Positions 17,658 through 26,341 of a stretch of DNA of 64,000 nucleotides are shown here, piece by piece. This stretch comes from Paenibacillus sp. Lineage in GTDB: Bacteria > Bacillota > Bacilli > Paenibacillales > Paenibacillaceae. The notes under the pieces are model-generated. The model did no database searches. It was not told where the DNA came from and saw only the letters and a list, made by a program, of their open reading frames with translations. A program made the translations under genes and the position numbers. The stretch lies in contig JAILZT010000007.1 in the NCBI GenBank assembly GCA_023512345.1, positions 1 to 64,000 of the forward strand, given 5' to 3'. The number at the start of each line of letters is the position of its first letter. The stretch's first letter is position 1.

Positions 17658-18524
17658 CTATTTATTTTTCTCTAGGGTCTGGAATAAGCGATGTAAATGC
17701 ATAGCTAGGAAGCAAATTTCTTCTTCTGGAACTTCTGCACCCAGCGTATTTTTCATCACCTTGCCCAGCTTTTTGGCCAACTTAAATTCCTCTTTATACT
17801 CTTTCTTAATGTGTTTTACAAAGGGATTGTCGACTAGAGATCCCTGTAAAATCCGTTCAATTGAAAACCTTAGGTGAATCATTAAACGAACATGGTTCAT
17901 ACTTCCTTGTTTGAAAGTGATGTTGCGTTCTTGCTGAATCATATCAAGCAGTTCACTTACTATGTTGGAAGCTTTCACTAGCTGCCCGATCGGAACATTG
18001 CTGACGGCCGAGTACACATGGTAAGTAAGAAAACCAACTTCATCTTCTGGAATTTGTACCTGAAATTCTGCACTGACTTTTTCCGCTGCTTTGTAAGCGA
18101 TCTCAAATTCCTTCGGAAAAGTCATTTTCGTTTCCTGCAAGAAGGGATTGACAATGTCCATACCGCTGCGCAGACGGAATATGGTGAACTGGATATGGCT
18201 CGGGAGTGCCAAATATATCTTGTCATTCAACTTGCCGGGAAACTCACGGGCGATATCTGTAATTATTTCATCGGTTATTCTCATGACCTTAGGATCAATA
18301 TCTTCCAATAAAATCTGATACTGGCTCCATTCCTCTCGGTCTTCTAGACGAAACAGCTTCTCTATCCGATGATCATTGCCTTCAATTACATCAGAGCCTT
18401 TGACTGCAAATCCAATACCTTTACCAATGATTACATATTCTTTCCCGTTCTTCCCACCTTGTGCCATTACAACGTTATTTCCAATAACCCTTTGTACCAA
18501 AAATTGCTCGCTTTCCCGCGCCAA
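17658..18524 (-). CDS. glcT: BglG-family transcription antiterminator, GlcT type
   Basis: 288 residues: an RNA-binding CAT domain (about 1-65, FLVQRVIGNNVVMAQ and GIGFAVKGSDVI), PRD1 (about 70-175) and PRD2 (about 180-288). The conserved PRD histidines are visible in LPSHIQFTIFRL, LTYHVYSAVS, LMIHLRFSIERI and LAMHLHRLF. The start is TTG behind GGAGGGGAGAAC. It binds its RNA target in its own leader when sugar is present and allows transcription of itself, IIA and IICB. The leader contains a matching target. Confidence 0.92.
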   Translation of the reverse strand: MARESEQFLVQRVIGNNVVMAQGGKNGKEYVIIGKGIGFAVKGSDVIEGNDHRIEKLFRLEDREEWSQYQILLEDIDPKVMRITDEIITDIAREFPGKLNDKIYLALPSHIQFTIFRLRSGMDIVNPFLQETKMTFPKEFEIAYKAAEKVSAEFQVQIPEDEVGFLTYHVYSAVSNVPIGQLVKASNIVSELLDMIQQERNITFKQGSMNHVRLMIHLRFSIERILQGSLVDNPFVKHIKKEYKEEFKLAKKLGKVMKNTLGAEVPEEEICFLAMHLHRLFQTLEKNK

Positions 18525-18564
18525 GTTCTCCCCTCCTCTCCAATAATTGTCATATCATCGCATC

Positions 18565-18634
18565 AAAAAGAGCCAAGGCAGATTCAACTGAATGAATCGA
18601 TCCTTGGCTCATGCCCTTTACGGTAACACGCCAC
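18565..18634 (-). promoter_or_regulatory. GlcT-type antiterminator target overlapping an intrinsic terminator
   Basis: On the minus strand the leader reads GCGTGTTACCGTAAAGG then GCATGAGCC (about 18606-18632), close to the GlcT RNA target I know from Bacillus ptsG (GTGTTACTG ... CAGGCATGAG). Its end overlaps the 5' arm of a terminator: GAGCCAAGG and CCTTGGCTC (18602-18610 and 18570-18578) pair and are followed by five T residues (18565-18569). The target and terminator are mutually exclusive, as in PRD-protein antitermination. Confidence 0.85.
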
Positions 18635-18640
18635 TAACTT

Positions 18641-18656
18641 ATAAATGATCATTTAT
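18641..18656. repeat. 16-bp perfect palindrome upstream of the PTS leader
   Basis: ATAAATGATCATTTAT is self-complementary over its full length and lies just upstream of the antiterminator target. It could be an operator or part of the promoter; no regulator is assigned. Confidence 0.4.
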
Positions 18657-18723
18657 GACATCATCATAAATCATTGCCTATGTTCCCGTCAATAAGATTT
18701 TTCAAATGTCAAGTTTAGTAAAC

Positions 18724-21459
18724 TTAATGGTGCCCGCTTTGAGTATTTAACCATCTGCACATTCGGGTAACCACTTCTTTAATGACAACTGGCTTACCCA
18801 TGAAGTCGGTTGCTCCAGCGGCTAGACATTTCTCCCGCTCTTCCTTCATGGTTTTAGCAGAGATTGCTATAATCGGTAGATCAATAAGCATTAGTTCTTC
18901 ACGTATAATACACAACGTATCATAGCCATCTAAAATTGGCATCATGATATCAAGAAGAACGATTTCAATTTCGGGATGTTCCCGAAGAATTTGTAAACAC
19001 TCATAACCAGTCTGGGCGGTCAATATATTCATATCATAAGGCTCCAACCCTTTTTTCAGTGCAAAAACATTGCGTAGATCATCATCCACAAGGAGCACTG
19101 TTCTTCCTTTGAGTTGCCTATAATCAATATCTGTGACTGTATTTAAACTAGATTCTCTATTCATATTTTGCATTTCGATAGCTGCTGCAACCTCAGATCG
19201 AGACTTAATCGGCAATATTTCTAACTCGCTGTCCTCTTCCTGACAAGGCAGGATCAGGGTAAATGTACTTCCTTCGTTAAGTATGCTTTCGACGGCAATA
19301 TGTCCGCCTAGCAATCTGGCCAGCTGTAATGATATGGACAGCCCTAAGCCGGTACCCCCAAATTTTCGAACGGTTGAACCATCTGCCTGACGAAAAGCCT
19401 CAAAAATCAGTTCACGCTTCTCCTCCGAAATACCAATACCGCTATCCTTCACAGCAAAGGCCAAAACAGGCATTTCTGATACAAAGCTGGCACTTGTGTA
19501 ATCTTCCAATTTCGTAACGGCTACCTCCACACTGCCTGCCTCTGTGAATTTAAAAGCATTAGAGAGCAGATTACGCATAATTTGGTGAAGGCGCATTTCA
19601 TCCGAATAGAACAAATCTGGTAAGGTTGGGTCCATAGAGACAGAAAATTGAATATTCTTCTTCTCAGCTATTTTGCCAAAATAGGTATTAAGCATCGACG
19701 GGAACTCAGTGAGATTCACTGCATCCATCTCCACCAGCATTTTACCGGCTTCAACCTTTGACAAGTCTAGAATATCATTGATTAATCCTAAAAGATCCGT
19801 AGCAGAAGAGTGAATAATTGCAGCATAATCCTGTTCTTCTTCGCTCAGAGTTGCATTCCTGTTCTCCGTCAGCAGTTGTGAAAGAATCAGCATGCTATTT
19901 AAAGGTGTACGCAGTTCATGAGACATATTGGCTAAAAATTCAGATTTGTGACGAGAGCTCTGCTCTAATTGCACGTTGTATTTTTCTAGTTCAACCGCTG
20001 TATTCACAGCTATCATTTTTTGAGATTCCAGCTCCGTATTAAGAACGATTAATTCATTGGTATGGTTCTGGAGCTCTTCAGATTGGACTTGCAGTTCTTC
20101 GGATTGGACTTGAAGCTCCTCGGATTGGACTTGTAGTTCCTCGTTCATGACTTGGGATTCTCCATACAGTTTCTGAATTTCCATTCGTGTAATCATTGAG
20201 TTCACTGAGACGGACATCATCTTTAACAGTTGATTCAATAACTCAAAATGGTAGGATGCCCATTTAGTGAGCGATGCAACTTCAATAATAGCAACCGTTT
20301 TGTCCTCAAAAATAACCGGGGCAATCATAGTATACCGAGGGGATGTTTGTCCAAGTGCTGACTTGATTTGGATATAATCCGTTGGCAAATCCTCAACCAC
20401 TATCATCTGTTTATTTAGAGCACATTGACCAACCAGACCCTCACCGAGCTTAATATTCTCAGTTATACTTGTATTATCTTCATTTTTCTTCCCTGCATAA
20501 GAGTAAACGGGTTCCAACTGCTCCTCTTTATTTAGCACAAACAAGGCTCCATACTGCATTTCTAATATCGAAGCCAGCTTATTCATAAATGTTCTGCATA
20601 ATGAAGAGAGGTCTGTAGTTTCTTGCAGAGCCATAGACATGTAATTCACTTGATCACTGCACCACTGATCTTTCTCAACCGTATCTAGAAGTAGATTTGT
20701 GGCTTTACTAAGATCATAGATTTCATCCCGGGTCTTGACTTCAATTCGTTCGCTCATATTCCCACCGACGGCAATATTATTTATGGCTTTAGTTACACGA
20801 CGGAGGGTTCCTACAATGCTCCTTGAGATCAAAATGGAGGCCCCGGTAGCCGCAAGAGCAACAATACTCCACAAAATATACATCGTTAAGAATAGCTTTT
20901 GGTTACTTTCTTTTAAAGCCGCTAAGCGTTGAGTGGTCAGCACTTTTTCTTTGTTGCGGAAATATTCCGACTGATCACGGATCAAATCAAAGATGGCTTT
21001 ACCTGTCCCCTTATTAAAGTAGGCTTTTAAAGCTTCCTCCTGTCCCGATCTTTTCAGGTCAACGGCATATTGTCCACCTTTGTTGATCCATTCTTCAATT
21101 GTCATCTTTATATTTCCCAGATTCTGTACTTGAACCGGATTATCTTGGATTAAATTATTAAGCTGAGCGTAATTGATACGCCATTTTACGATTCCATCAT
21201 TAAAGGGAGCAAGATAATCCAAATTACCTGTTATTGCATAACCCCGCATTCCTGTCTCCATATCGAGTAAGTTCTTCTCAATTAGATATGTAAGCTCGTG
21301 CACCTGCATGTCGTGACCACTGATTAAATCAGTTTCTTCTTCCAGTTCTATGATTCTGCCCGAGACTATGAGGAGGAAAATTCCTAATAGGAATAAAATG
21401 ATAAAGTACCCGAGTGCGATTTTACCGCGAATTTTAAGACTCCATTTAGGGTTGTCCAT
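18724..21459 (-). CDS. Hybrid sensor histidine kinase with CHASE3, GAF and receiver domains
   Basis: 911 residues from ATG 21459 (GGAGG ten bases upstream). Order: membrane helix (about 12-35), CHASE3-like extracytoplasmic domain, second helix near 200, HAMP, GAF (about 270-430), a coiled coil with repeated EELQVQS heptads, HisKA with phospho-accepting His514 in NMSHELRTP, HATPase (DSGIGISEEKRELIFEAF and GGTGLGLSIS), and a C-terminal receiver with Asp837 (VLLDIMMP). The signal is unknown. It is a single gene with no partner regulator beside it, so phosphorelay output must lie elsewhere or through the receiver. Confidence 0.92.
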   Translation of the reverse strand: MDNPKWSLKIRGKIALGYFIILFLLGIFLLIVSGRIIELEEETDLISGHDMQVHELTYLIEKNLLDMETGMRGYAITGNLDYLAPFNDGIVKWRINYAQLNNLIQDNPVQVQNLGNIKMTIEEWINKGGQYAVDLKRSGQEEALKAYFNKGTGKAIFDLIRDQSEYFRNKEKVLTTQRLAALKESNQKLFLTMYILWSIVALAATGASILISRSIVGTLRRVTKAINNIAVGGNMSERIEVKTRDEIYDLSKATNLLLDTVEKDQWCSDQVNYMSMALQETTDLSSLCRTFMNKLASILEMQYGALFVLNKEEQLEPVYSYAGKKNEDNTSITENIKLGEGLVGQCALNKQMIVVEDLPTDYIQIKSALGQTSPRYTMIAPVIFEDKTVAIIEVASLTKWASYHFELLNQLLKMMSVSVNSMITRMEIQKLYGESQVMNEELQVQSEELQVQSEELQVQSEELQNHTNELIVLNTELESQKMIAVNTAVELEKYNVQLEQSSRHKSEFLANMSHELRTPLNSMLILSQLLTENRNATLSEEEQDYAAIIHSSATDLLGLINDILDLSKVEAGKMLVEMDAVNLTEFPSMLNTYFGKIAEKKNIQFSVSMDPTLPDLFYSDEMRLHQIMRNLLSNAFKFTEAGSVEVAVTKLEDYTSASFVSEMPVLAFAVKDSGIGISEEKRELIFEAFRQADGSTVRKFGGTGLGLSISLQLARLLGGHIAVESILNEGSTFTLILPCQEEDSELEILPIKSRSEVAAAIEMQNMNRESSLNTVTDIDYRQLKGRTVLLVDDDLRNVFALKKGLEPYDMNILTAQTGYECLQILREHPEIEIVLLDIMMPILDGYDTLCIIREELMLIDLPIIAISAKTMKEEREKCLAAGATDFMGKPVVIKEVVTRMCRWLNTQSGHH
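20071..20142. repeat. Three 21-bp tandem repeats in the kinase coiled coil
   Basis: A 21-bp unit containing TCGGATTGGACTTG recurs three times with small changes and encodes EELQVQS heptads of the linker between GAF and HisKA. Copy-number change would alter linker length by whole heptads and keep the frame. Confidence 0.75.
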
Positions 21460-21568
21460 CAAAGGTATAACCTCCATCAACGTCTAATCTTTAACTCTTG
21501 CCATTAATTGTAGATGCTGGTAATTAAGTTAGCAAGCGGGCTTATGCACTATTGAATCAGGACTTTTA

Positions 21569-21943
21569 TTAATACTCTTCGGTTTGCAAAAGCTTTTCCT
21601 TTAGTTGTTTTACATTCATCTCCAGCTTTTGTATAGAATCTTCCAGTATCTTAGGATCAATGCCCTTGATTGTTGGAGCCACTATATTCTTAGCCTCCGA
21701 TTTTAAATCTCGCAGCTCCAATTGCTGCTCTTGCCACTTATCCATTAAATCTGCAATTGTCGCATAAAATCGTTCATAATCTTTGATTACACTATCGAGA
21801 AATGTATCTACTTCTTCCGGATCATACCCGCGGAGCTTCAATCCAAACTCCTTCTCATGAATCGTAAGTGCATCAAGCCCGATCCCAAGCTGGTTAAACA
21901 GCTTTTTCTGCTTGTCTAATCTGCGTTTCATATGTTCGTCCAT
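21569..21943 (-). CDS. DivIVA-domain protein
   Basis: 124 residues. The N-terminal DivIVA/GpsB motif is clear: LTIHEKEFGLKLRGYDPEEVDTFLD (about 24-48). The rest is a coiled coil (VIKDYERFYATIADLMDKWQEQQLEL and a C-terminal IQKLEMNVKQLKEKLLQ). The ATG at 21943 is selected because GGAGG lies ten bases upstream. DivIVA-family proteins bind curved membrane or division sites. This one is short and away from the ylm/divIVA cluster, so its role in division, wall growth or sporulation is open. Confidence 0.87.
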   Translation of the reverse strand: MDEHMKRRLDKQKKLFNQLGIGLDALTIHEKEFGLKLRGYDPEEVDTFLDSVIKDYERFYATIADLMDKWQEQQLELRDLKSEAKNIVAPTIKGIDPKILEDSIQKLEMNVKQLKEKLLQTEEY

Positions 21944-22100
21944 CGTAAATATACCTCCATGTCTATGATGCTTTACCCAGCTGTATCCATTATAACAGTA
22001 CGTATACAACCTGAAAATATCATTTTAACTATATAAGAGATTGATTGCCACTATCACTGAAAGATTTAACTGATGATTATAATGATTAAGTCTTACGAAA

Positions 22101-22152
22101 AAATAAATCCCGAAATGCCATTTTTTCAAGGCGTTCCGGGATTTATTTTTGC
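22101..22152. terminator. Bidirectional terminator after the RTP homologue
   Basis: AAATAAATCCCG and CGGGATTTATTT form a long stem around an inner TGCC/GGCG pair. T tracts occur in both directions, 12 bp downstream of the minus-strand stop codon. Confidence 0.8.
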
Positions 22153-22163
22153 TTCTATTTACA

Positions 22164-22523
22164 TTAAAAATTATCAGAGACAGCCTTATTTAACATGCCT
22201 AGGCAACGGTCCAGGTCAGTTTTAACCTGCTTCTTGTAAAGCTTCGCCTTCTCTTCCCCGTCTGTTGTGAAATGGTAGAGGACGATTTCCTGAAAATCCA
22301 CCTTGGGGTCATTCCCCTTCAATTGCTTGGTCCGATATAAAATACCTTGTTGTACTAATTCATGCAGAGCTCGGTAAATTTCACTCTGTGGAGGTGAGTA
22401 GCCGTGACTTTTAAAATCCCGCCGTAAATCCTCAAGCATTTGATAACCGTAGCCACGATGCTTTTCCACCATTGTAATGAGATACACTTTGATAAAAGCA
22501 CGCTGAGCAATCATAAACGCCAT
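22164..22523 (-). CDS. rtp: Replication terminator protein (RTP) homologue
   Basis: 119 residues, collinear with Bacillus subtilis RTP as I recall it: QRAFIKVYLITMVEKHRGYGYQ, EIYRALHELVQQGIL, EIVLYHF and the C-terminal AKLYKKQVKTDLDRC with SDNF. The fold is a winged helix with a C-terminal dimerising helix. In Bacillus RTP binds Ter sites and halts replication forks from one side; it also represses its own gene. Here the gene is monocistronic, and its promoter has a partial resemblance to a Ter B-site. A purely regulatory PadR-like role is the main alternative. Confidence 0.85.
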   Translation of the reverse strand: MAFMIAQRAFIKVYLITMVEKHRGYGYQMLEDLRRDFKSHGYSPPQSEIYRALHELVQQGILYRTKQLKGNDPKVDFQEIVLYHFTTDGEEKAKLYKKQVKTDLDRCLGMLNKAVSDNF

Positions 22524-22557
22524 ATGGCACCCCCTTGGTTATTTCTACCTTTCTTCT

Positions 22558-22587
22558 ATAATACTCTAGTAATGCACTATTTTTCAA
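22558..22587 (-). promoter_or_regulatory. Promoter of the RTP homologue with an imperfect palindrome
   Basis: On the minus strand, -35 TTGAAA (22582-22587) and -10 TATTAT (22558-22563) are 18 bp apart. The spacer holds TAGTGCATTACTA (22567-22579), an imperfect palindrome. In the plus direction TAATGCACTATTTTTCA resembles the Bacillus Ter B-site core CTATGTACTAAATTTTCA at many positions, with one base missing in the T run. Autoregulation is therefore plausible but unproved. Confidence 0.5.
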
Positions 22588-22744
22588 GTTTCACACTATG
22601 AAATTTTGATATAGTTACCCTCTCTTTTTCGTAGATTATATGTAGTAAAGTGAGTGAAAATGGTGTCATGGGAAATAGTAACTAGGGTGGGTGATTTGCA
22701 TTTTCTATTGTGAATTTTTCATATGATGAATTTTTGTGCAGATA

Positions 22745-22794
22745 AGAAAAAGACAACCTCTCTGGAAAATACCAGAAAGGTTGTCTTCTTTTTA
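22745..22794. terminator. Terminator near the general stress gene
   Basis: AAGACAACCT and AGGTTGTCTT pair with an additional CTGG/CCAG stem in the loop; T tracts follow in both directions. It lies about 60 bp after the stress-protein stop codon. Confidence 0.82.
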
Positions 22795-22855
22795 AGTATC
22801 ATCATCTTAATTGAATGATTGATTATTTCTGTAAACCACGATCTATGAAAATTTC

Positions 22856-23482
22856 TTAGAATTTATCACGATTATATAGATCTTGATCCGTTCCTGCGTT
22901 CATAGAACCACGGTTACCCATCGCATTACCAACAGTTGTCTCATCGGCTCTGATATCAGGATTCGTTGCTCCTCGATCAAGCGTGTTGCTGTAACGATGT
23001 GCATTAAGAGAACTGTTGCTGCGGAAAATGTCATGAACATCGTTTCCACGTCCGTTATCATCTACGAGCACGAGAATCTTACCGCTATCTACATAGCCTT
23101 CATATTCTTTAGCTTCGTCTTCTGGAATGCCAAGTCCGATCAATCCACCGACCAGTCCACCGGCACCCGCGCCAACGGCCGCTCCTGTCAAAGTCGCTAC
23201 AATAGGACCTGCTGCCAATATGGGTCCAATCCCGGGAATTGCCAGTGCACCGATACCTGCCAGCAAGCCGGTAACACCTCCAATTACACCGCCTGTCGCC
23301 GCACCCGTAGCAACACCTTCAGGTGCCATGGTTCCGGTCTCATCTGAAATATTTTTCATTTCATCCCGATCACGTGTAATAACTGAAATCTCTTGATTAG
23401 TAAATCCTTGGTTTTGCAGCCCTTCAATTGCTCTGGTCGCCTCATGCTCTGTATCGAAGATACCTACGATTTTTTTATCCAC
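22856..23482 (-). CDS. YflT-like general stress protein
   Basis: 208 residues. The N-terminal domain (MDKKIVGIFDTEHEATRAIEGLQNQGF) matches the general stress protein 17M/YflT domain. A long glycine- and alanine-rich hydrophobic stretch follows (GAATGGVIGGVTGLLAGIGA onward, about 68-120), then IPEDEAKEYEGYVDSGKILVLVDD. The C-terminal 60 residues are polar and probably disordered. The start is GTG behind AAGGAGGG. Such proteins are induced by general stress in Bacillales, and a SigB-like promoter is visible upstream. Confidence 0.85.
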   Translation of the reverse strand: MDKKIVGIFDTEHEATRAIEGLQNQGFTNQEISVITRDRDEMKNISDETGTMAPEGVATGAATGGVIGGVTGLLAGIGALAIPGIGPILAAGPIVATLTGAAVGAGAGGLVGGLIGLGIPEDEAKEYEGYVDSGKILVLVDDNGRGNDVHDIFRSNSSLNAHRYSNTLDRGATNPDIRADETTVGNAMGNRGSMNAGTDQDLYNRDKF

Positions 23483-23519
23483 TTGAAGCCCTCCTTCGTA
23501 ATTGTGGTACGCTACATTA

Positions 23520-23544
23520 TTACCCTGTAAGCGCAGGACAAAAC
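23520..23544 (-). promoter_or_regulatory. SigB-like promoter of the general stress gene
   Basis: On the minus strand GTTTTG (23539-23544) and GGGTAA (23520-23525) are 13 bp apart, close to the SigB pattern GTTTAA and GGGTAT with a 12-14 bp spacer. It lies 38 bp upstream of the GTG start. Whether this organism has SigB is unknown. Confidence 0.5.
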
Positions 23545-23584
23545 ATTAGGAAAGCATATTTAATAGTTTAAAAGATTAATAGTC

Positions 23585-26137
23585 TCAGGTTTTTTTTGCG
23601 GGACGCACACGATTTGTAGGTGCAGCCTGCAGAGGGTCATCCGGCCAATAATGCTTAGGATAACGGCCCTTCAGGTCTTTTTTCACCTCAAAATAGGTGC
23701 TTCTCCAAAAGCTGGCCAGATCAGAAGTTACCTGCATAGGACGTCTTGCCGGAGATAATAAATGAAGAACTACTGCGATTCTCCCCCCGCCCAGCAATGG
23801 GGTATCTACCTGCCCGAACATTTCCTGCAACCTAACTGCTAGAACAGGTGCTGCTGGATTCTCATAATCCACAGGAATTCTAGATCCACTAGGAACCGTA
23901 ATATGGGTAGGGGCTTCCTGGTCCAATGTTTGCCGTTGGTTCCAGTCCAACATTCCTTCCAATGCACGGCCCATAGGTATTCGCCCAAGATCCCGCAAGC
24001 TGCGCATTCCATGAAGATATGGCTTCAACCAAATCTCAAGAGATGCGATCAAGGCTTCATCGGTGACATCAGGCCAATCCTTCCGCAAGGCATGCATAAA
24101 CATCATCCGCTGCCGCAGCTGAAGAACTCCCTTTTCCCAAGGCAAAACTGCAAGCCCTTCCGCTGCTATAACGGACAGAAGCACTTCTTCCGCTTCTTCT
24201 GCCGTAGGTCTATGATGACTCGTTTCTTTCAGAATCAAACTTCCAAGCAGCGTACGACTTCGAGCTTTCACACCACTGCTCTCCCGGTCCCAATAAACCT
24301 CAGACGCTTCTGTGATGTTCGCAGCATGATACTTCAACAGCAAAGACTCGTCGAGGGCTGCCGCCAACATGATTTTACCTTGAGGAGCACGATCATCGAC
24401 GGCTGCGGCGACAAGATAAGCGGATCGCTCCAAAGGTTGTCCCTTACTCATCGCCGCCCCTCGTCCTCCGGAGAGCAGAAAGGCTCCTTCCCCACGCCAT
24501 TGTCCAATACGGTCTGGATACGCAAAGGATAGCAGCAGCCCGCTTAAGGAAAGATCAACCGGGGACGACATGGAGGCCCCGGTGTGGGGGGCGGCAGCGG
24601 TGGAACCCCGCTGCGCATCAGATCCAGCAGCGGCTAGCAGCTGCTGGAGGTAGTTCCGGCTCTCGCGCTGAATCACGCGCAGAGCCGTAAGGTCCACTCC
24701 GCCCGCATCGGCGGAGTGCTCAAAGCGCAGCAGCGACTCCACGCGCAGCGTGAGGTCGCAGTCCAGCGCTGCGGGACCCCGGAACGGGTCCCGCTCGCCG
24801 AGCAGCGCCGCCAGCCGGCAGGCGAGCGGCGCTGCCCCAAGCTCTAGCGCGCGCAGCAGCATGTGCGCGACGCGCGGGTGTGCCCCAAGCGCGGCCATGC
24901 TGCGGCCGTGCGGGGTGATGGCGCCGCGGGCATCCAAGGCGCCAAGCTGGCGCAGCAGCGCAGCGCCCTGCGCAAAGGGCGCTGCGGGCGGCGCATCCAG
25001 CCATTGCAGCGCGGCGGGATCGCGCACGCCCCAAACCGCCAGCTCCAAGGCCAGCTGTGCGAGGTCAGTCTCCATGATCTCCGGTACGTTATCTTCCGGA
25101 AGACGATGATGCTCCTCCTGGCTCCACAGCCTGTAACAGACACCGGGTTCCGTCCTGCCCGCACGACCCCGTCGCTGGTCAGCCGATGCCTTGGATACGG
25201 GCACCGTTTCCAACCTCGGCATTCCTGTTCGCGGCGAGAACACCTGTGTCCGGCGTAAGCCGGTATCAATTACCGTTCGCACACCTTGGATGGTCAAGCT
25301 CGTCTCCGCTATGGAAGTAGCAAGCACGACCTTGCGTTCTCCTTGAATAGCTGCGGCTACAGCGGTGTTTTGCAGTTCCTGCGATAGCTGTCCGTACAAA
25401 GGCCGCAGAACTGTTCGCTCTGGCAGTATGCTCATTTCGAGTTCACGTTGTGTCCAACGTATCTCACGTTCACCAGGCAAAAACACTAGAATATCTCCTA
25501 GTTGTTCTGCTAAAGCACGACGAACAGCTGCAGCAGCCTTTTTCTCCAGTGGCGTGTTCCCCGCAGTGGGCACATAAATCGTTTCAACCGGGTACGTCCT
25601 CCCTGGACAATCTACGACTGGAACGCCCCCTAATAATCCCGATACCTTCTCTCCATCAAGCGTTGCTGACATAATAAGAATCCGTAAATCTTCACGCAGT
25701 ACAGACTGCGCTTCTAACGCAAGAGCAAGCCCCAAGTCGGCATGCAAGCTTCGCTCATGAAATTCATCGAAGATGACAAGTCCCACACCGTCTAGAGATG
25801 GATCACTTTGCAGCATACGTGTCAGCACACCTTCAGTAACCACTACAATGCGAGTATGTTTGCCAACTTTACTATCCATACGCATACGGTAGCCAACGGT
25901 TTGTCCTACATTTTCTCCGAGAGAGGCAGACATATAGACAGCAGCGGAACGGGCTGCAAGTCTCCTCGGCTCGAGCATAAGGATGCTTTTGCCCTCCAGC
26001 CAAGGCTCATTCAGAAAGGCCAGAGGCGTAGCTGTGGTTTTTCCTGCACCCGGTTCAGCTATAAGGACTGCGGCCCGCGAGGAGCGCAGAATATTAATCA
26101 AATCAGGAAGCACTTTCATAATCGGAAGGTTATTCAT
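23585..26137 (-). CDS. hrpB: ATP-dependent RNA helicase HrpB
   Basis: 850 residues, full length for the HrpB branch of DEAH-box helicases. Motif I is AEPGAGKTTATP (about 27-38), motif II DEFHERS, motif III SAT, and motif VI QRRGRAGRTEPG. The C-terminal HrpB domain (FAYPDRIGQWR, YLLSGGRG-like stretch and VLHLLSPARRPMQVTSDLASFW) is complete. Its physiological role in bacteria is poorly known. The middle of the gene (about 24585-25075) is strikingly richer in G and C than its flanks, although the frame and domain order stay intact. Confidence 0.93.
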   Translation of the reverse strand: MNNLPIMKVLPDLINILRSSRAAVLIAEPGAGKTTATPLAFLNEPWLEGKSILMLEPRRLAARSAAVYMSASLGENVGQTVGYRMRMDSKVGKHTRIVVVTEGVLTRMLQSDPSLDGVGLVIFDEFHERSLHADLGLALALEAQSVLREDLRILIMSATLDGEKVSGLLGGVPVVDCPGRTYPVETIYVPTAGNTPLEKKAAAAVRRALAEQLGDILVFLPGEREIRWTQRELEMSILPERTVLRPLYGQLSQELQNTAVAAAIQGERKVVLATSIAETSLTIQGVRTVIDTGLRRTQVFSPRTGMPRLETVPVSKASADQRRGRAGRTEPGVCYRLWSQEEHHRLPEDNVPEIMETDLAQLALELAVWGVRDPAALQWLDAPPAAPFAQGAALLRQLGALDARGAITPHGRSMAALGAHPRVAHMLLRALELGAAPLACRLAALLGERDPFRGPAALDCDLTLRVESLLRFEHSADAGGVDLTALRVIQRESRNYLQQLLAAAGSDAQRGSTAAAPHTGASMSSPVDLSLSGLLLSFAYPDRIGQWRGEGAFLLSGGRGAAMSKGQPLERSAYLVAAAVDDRAPQGKIMLAAALDESLLLKYHAANITEASEVYWDRESSGVKARSRTLLGSLILKETSHHRPTAEEAEEVLLSVIAAEGLAVLPWEKGVLQLRQRMMFMHALRKDWPDVTDEALIASLEIWLKPYLHGMRSLRDLGRIPMGRALEGMLDWNQRQTLDQEAPTHITVPSGSRIPVDYENPAAPVLAVRLQEMFGQVDTPLLGGGRIAVVLHLLSPARRPMQVTSDLASFWRSTYFEVKKDLKGRYPKHYWPDDPLQAAPTNRVRPAKKT

Positions 26138-26227
26138 TTAATTCTCTCCATCAAAGTTAATATCGTTCGGTTATCCATGTAATCATGGTCGAAACTTTAC
26201 TAAAGATCAAGAAACTTCTCCATATAA

Positions 26228-26277
26228 TCGAAAAAAAGGGGCATCCCGCTTGTCTTTTCAGACTTCGAGACCCCCTG
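26228..26277 (-). terminator. Possible terminator after the GIY-YIG gene
   Basis: On the minus strand GGGG and CCCC flank an inner GTCT/AGAC hairpin, then a run of seven T residues follows. The stem is weak, so confidence is limited. Confidence 0.45.
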
Positions 26278-26341
26278 AACAATCTAATTGTAATACGAAC
26301 CCATTTTCATTCTTGCTCCAATTGCTGCCGGACCTTCTCTT

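Larger units (their letters stand above)
22524..22855. other. Intergenic region upstream of the RTP homologue
   Basis: AT-rich, without a supported gene. It holds the rtp promoter with an imperfect palindrome (22558-22587) and a terminator (22745-22794) closer to the stress-protein gene. Nothing else was recognised. Confidence 0.6.

Noticed and set aside
22883..23347. Plus-strand frame opposite the stress protein
   Set aside because: It mirrors the Gly/Ala-rich minus-strand gene, has no ribosome-binding site and no sensible product.
24720..25269. Long open frames on both strands within hrpB
   Set aside because: They arise from high GC content with few stop codons, have low-complexity Arg/Ala-rich products and no ribosome-binding sites; the HrpB frame explains the region.
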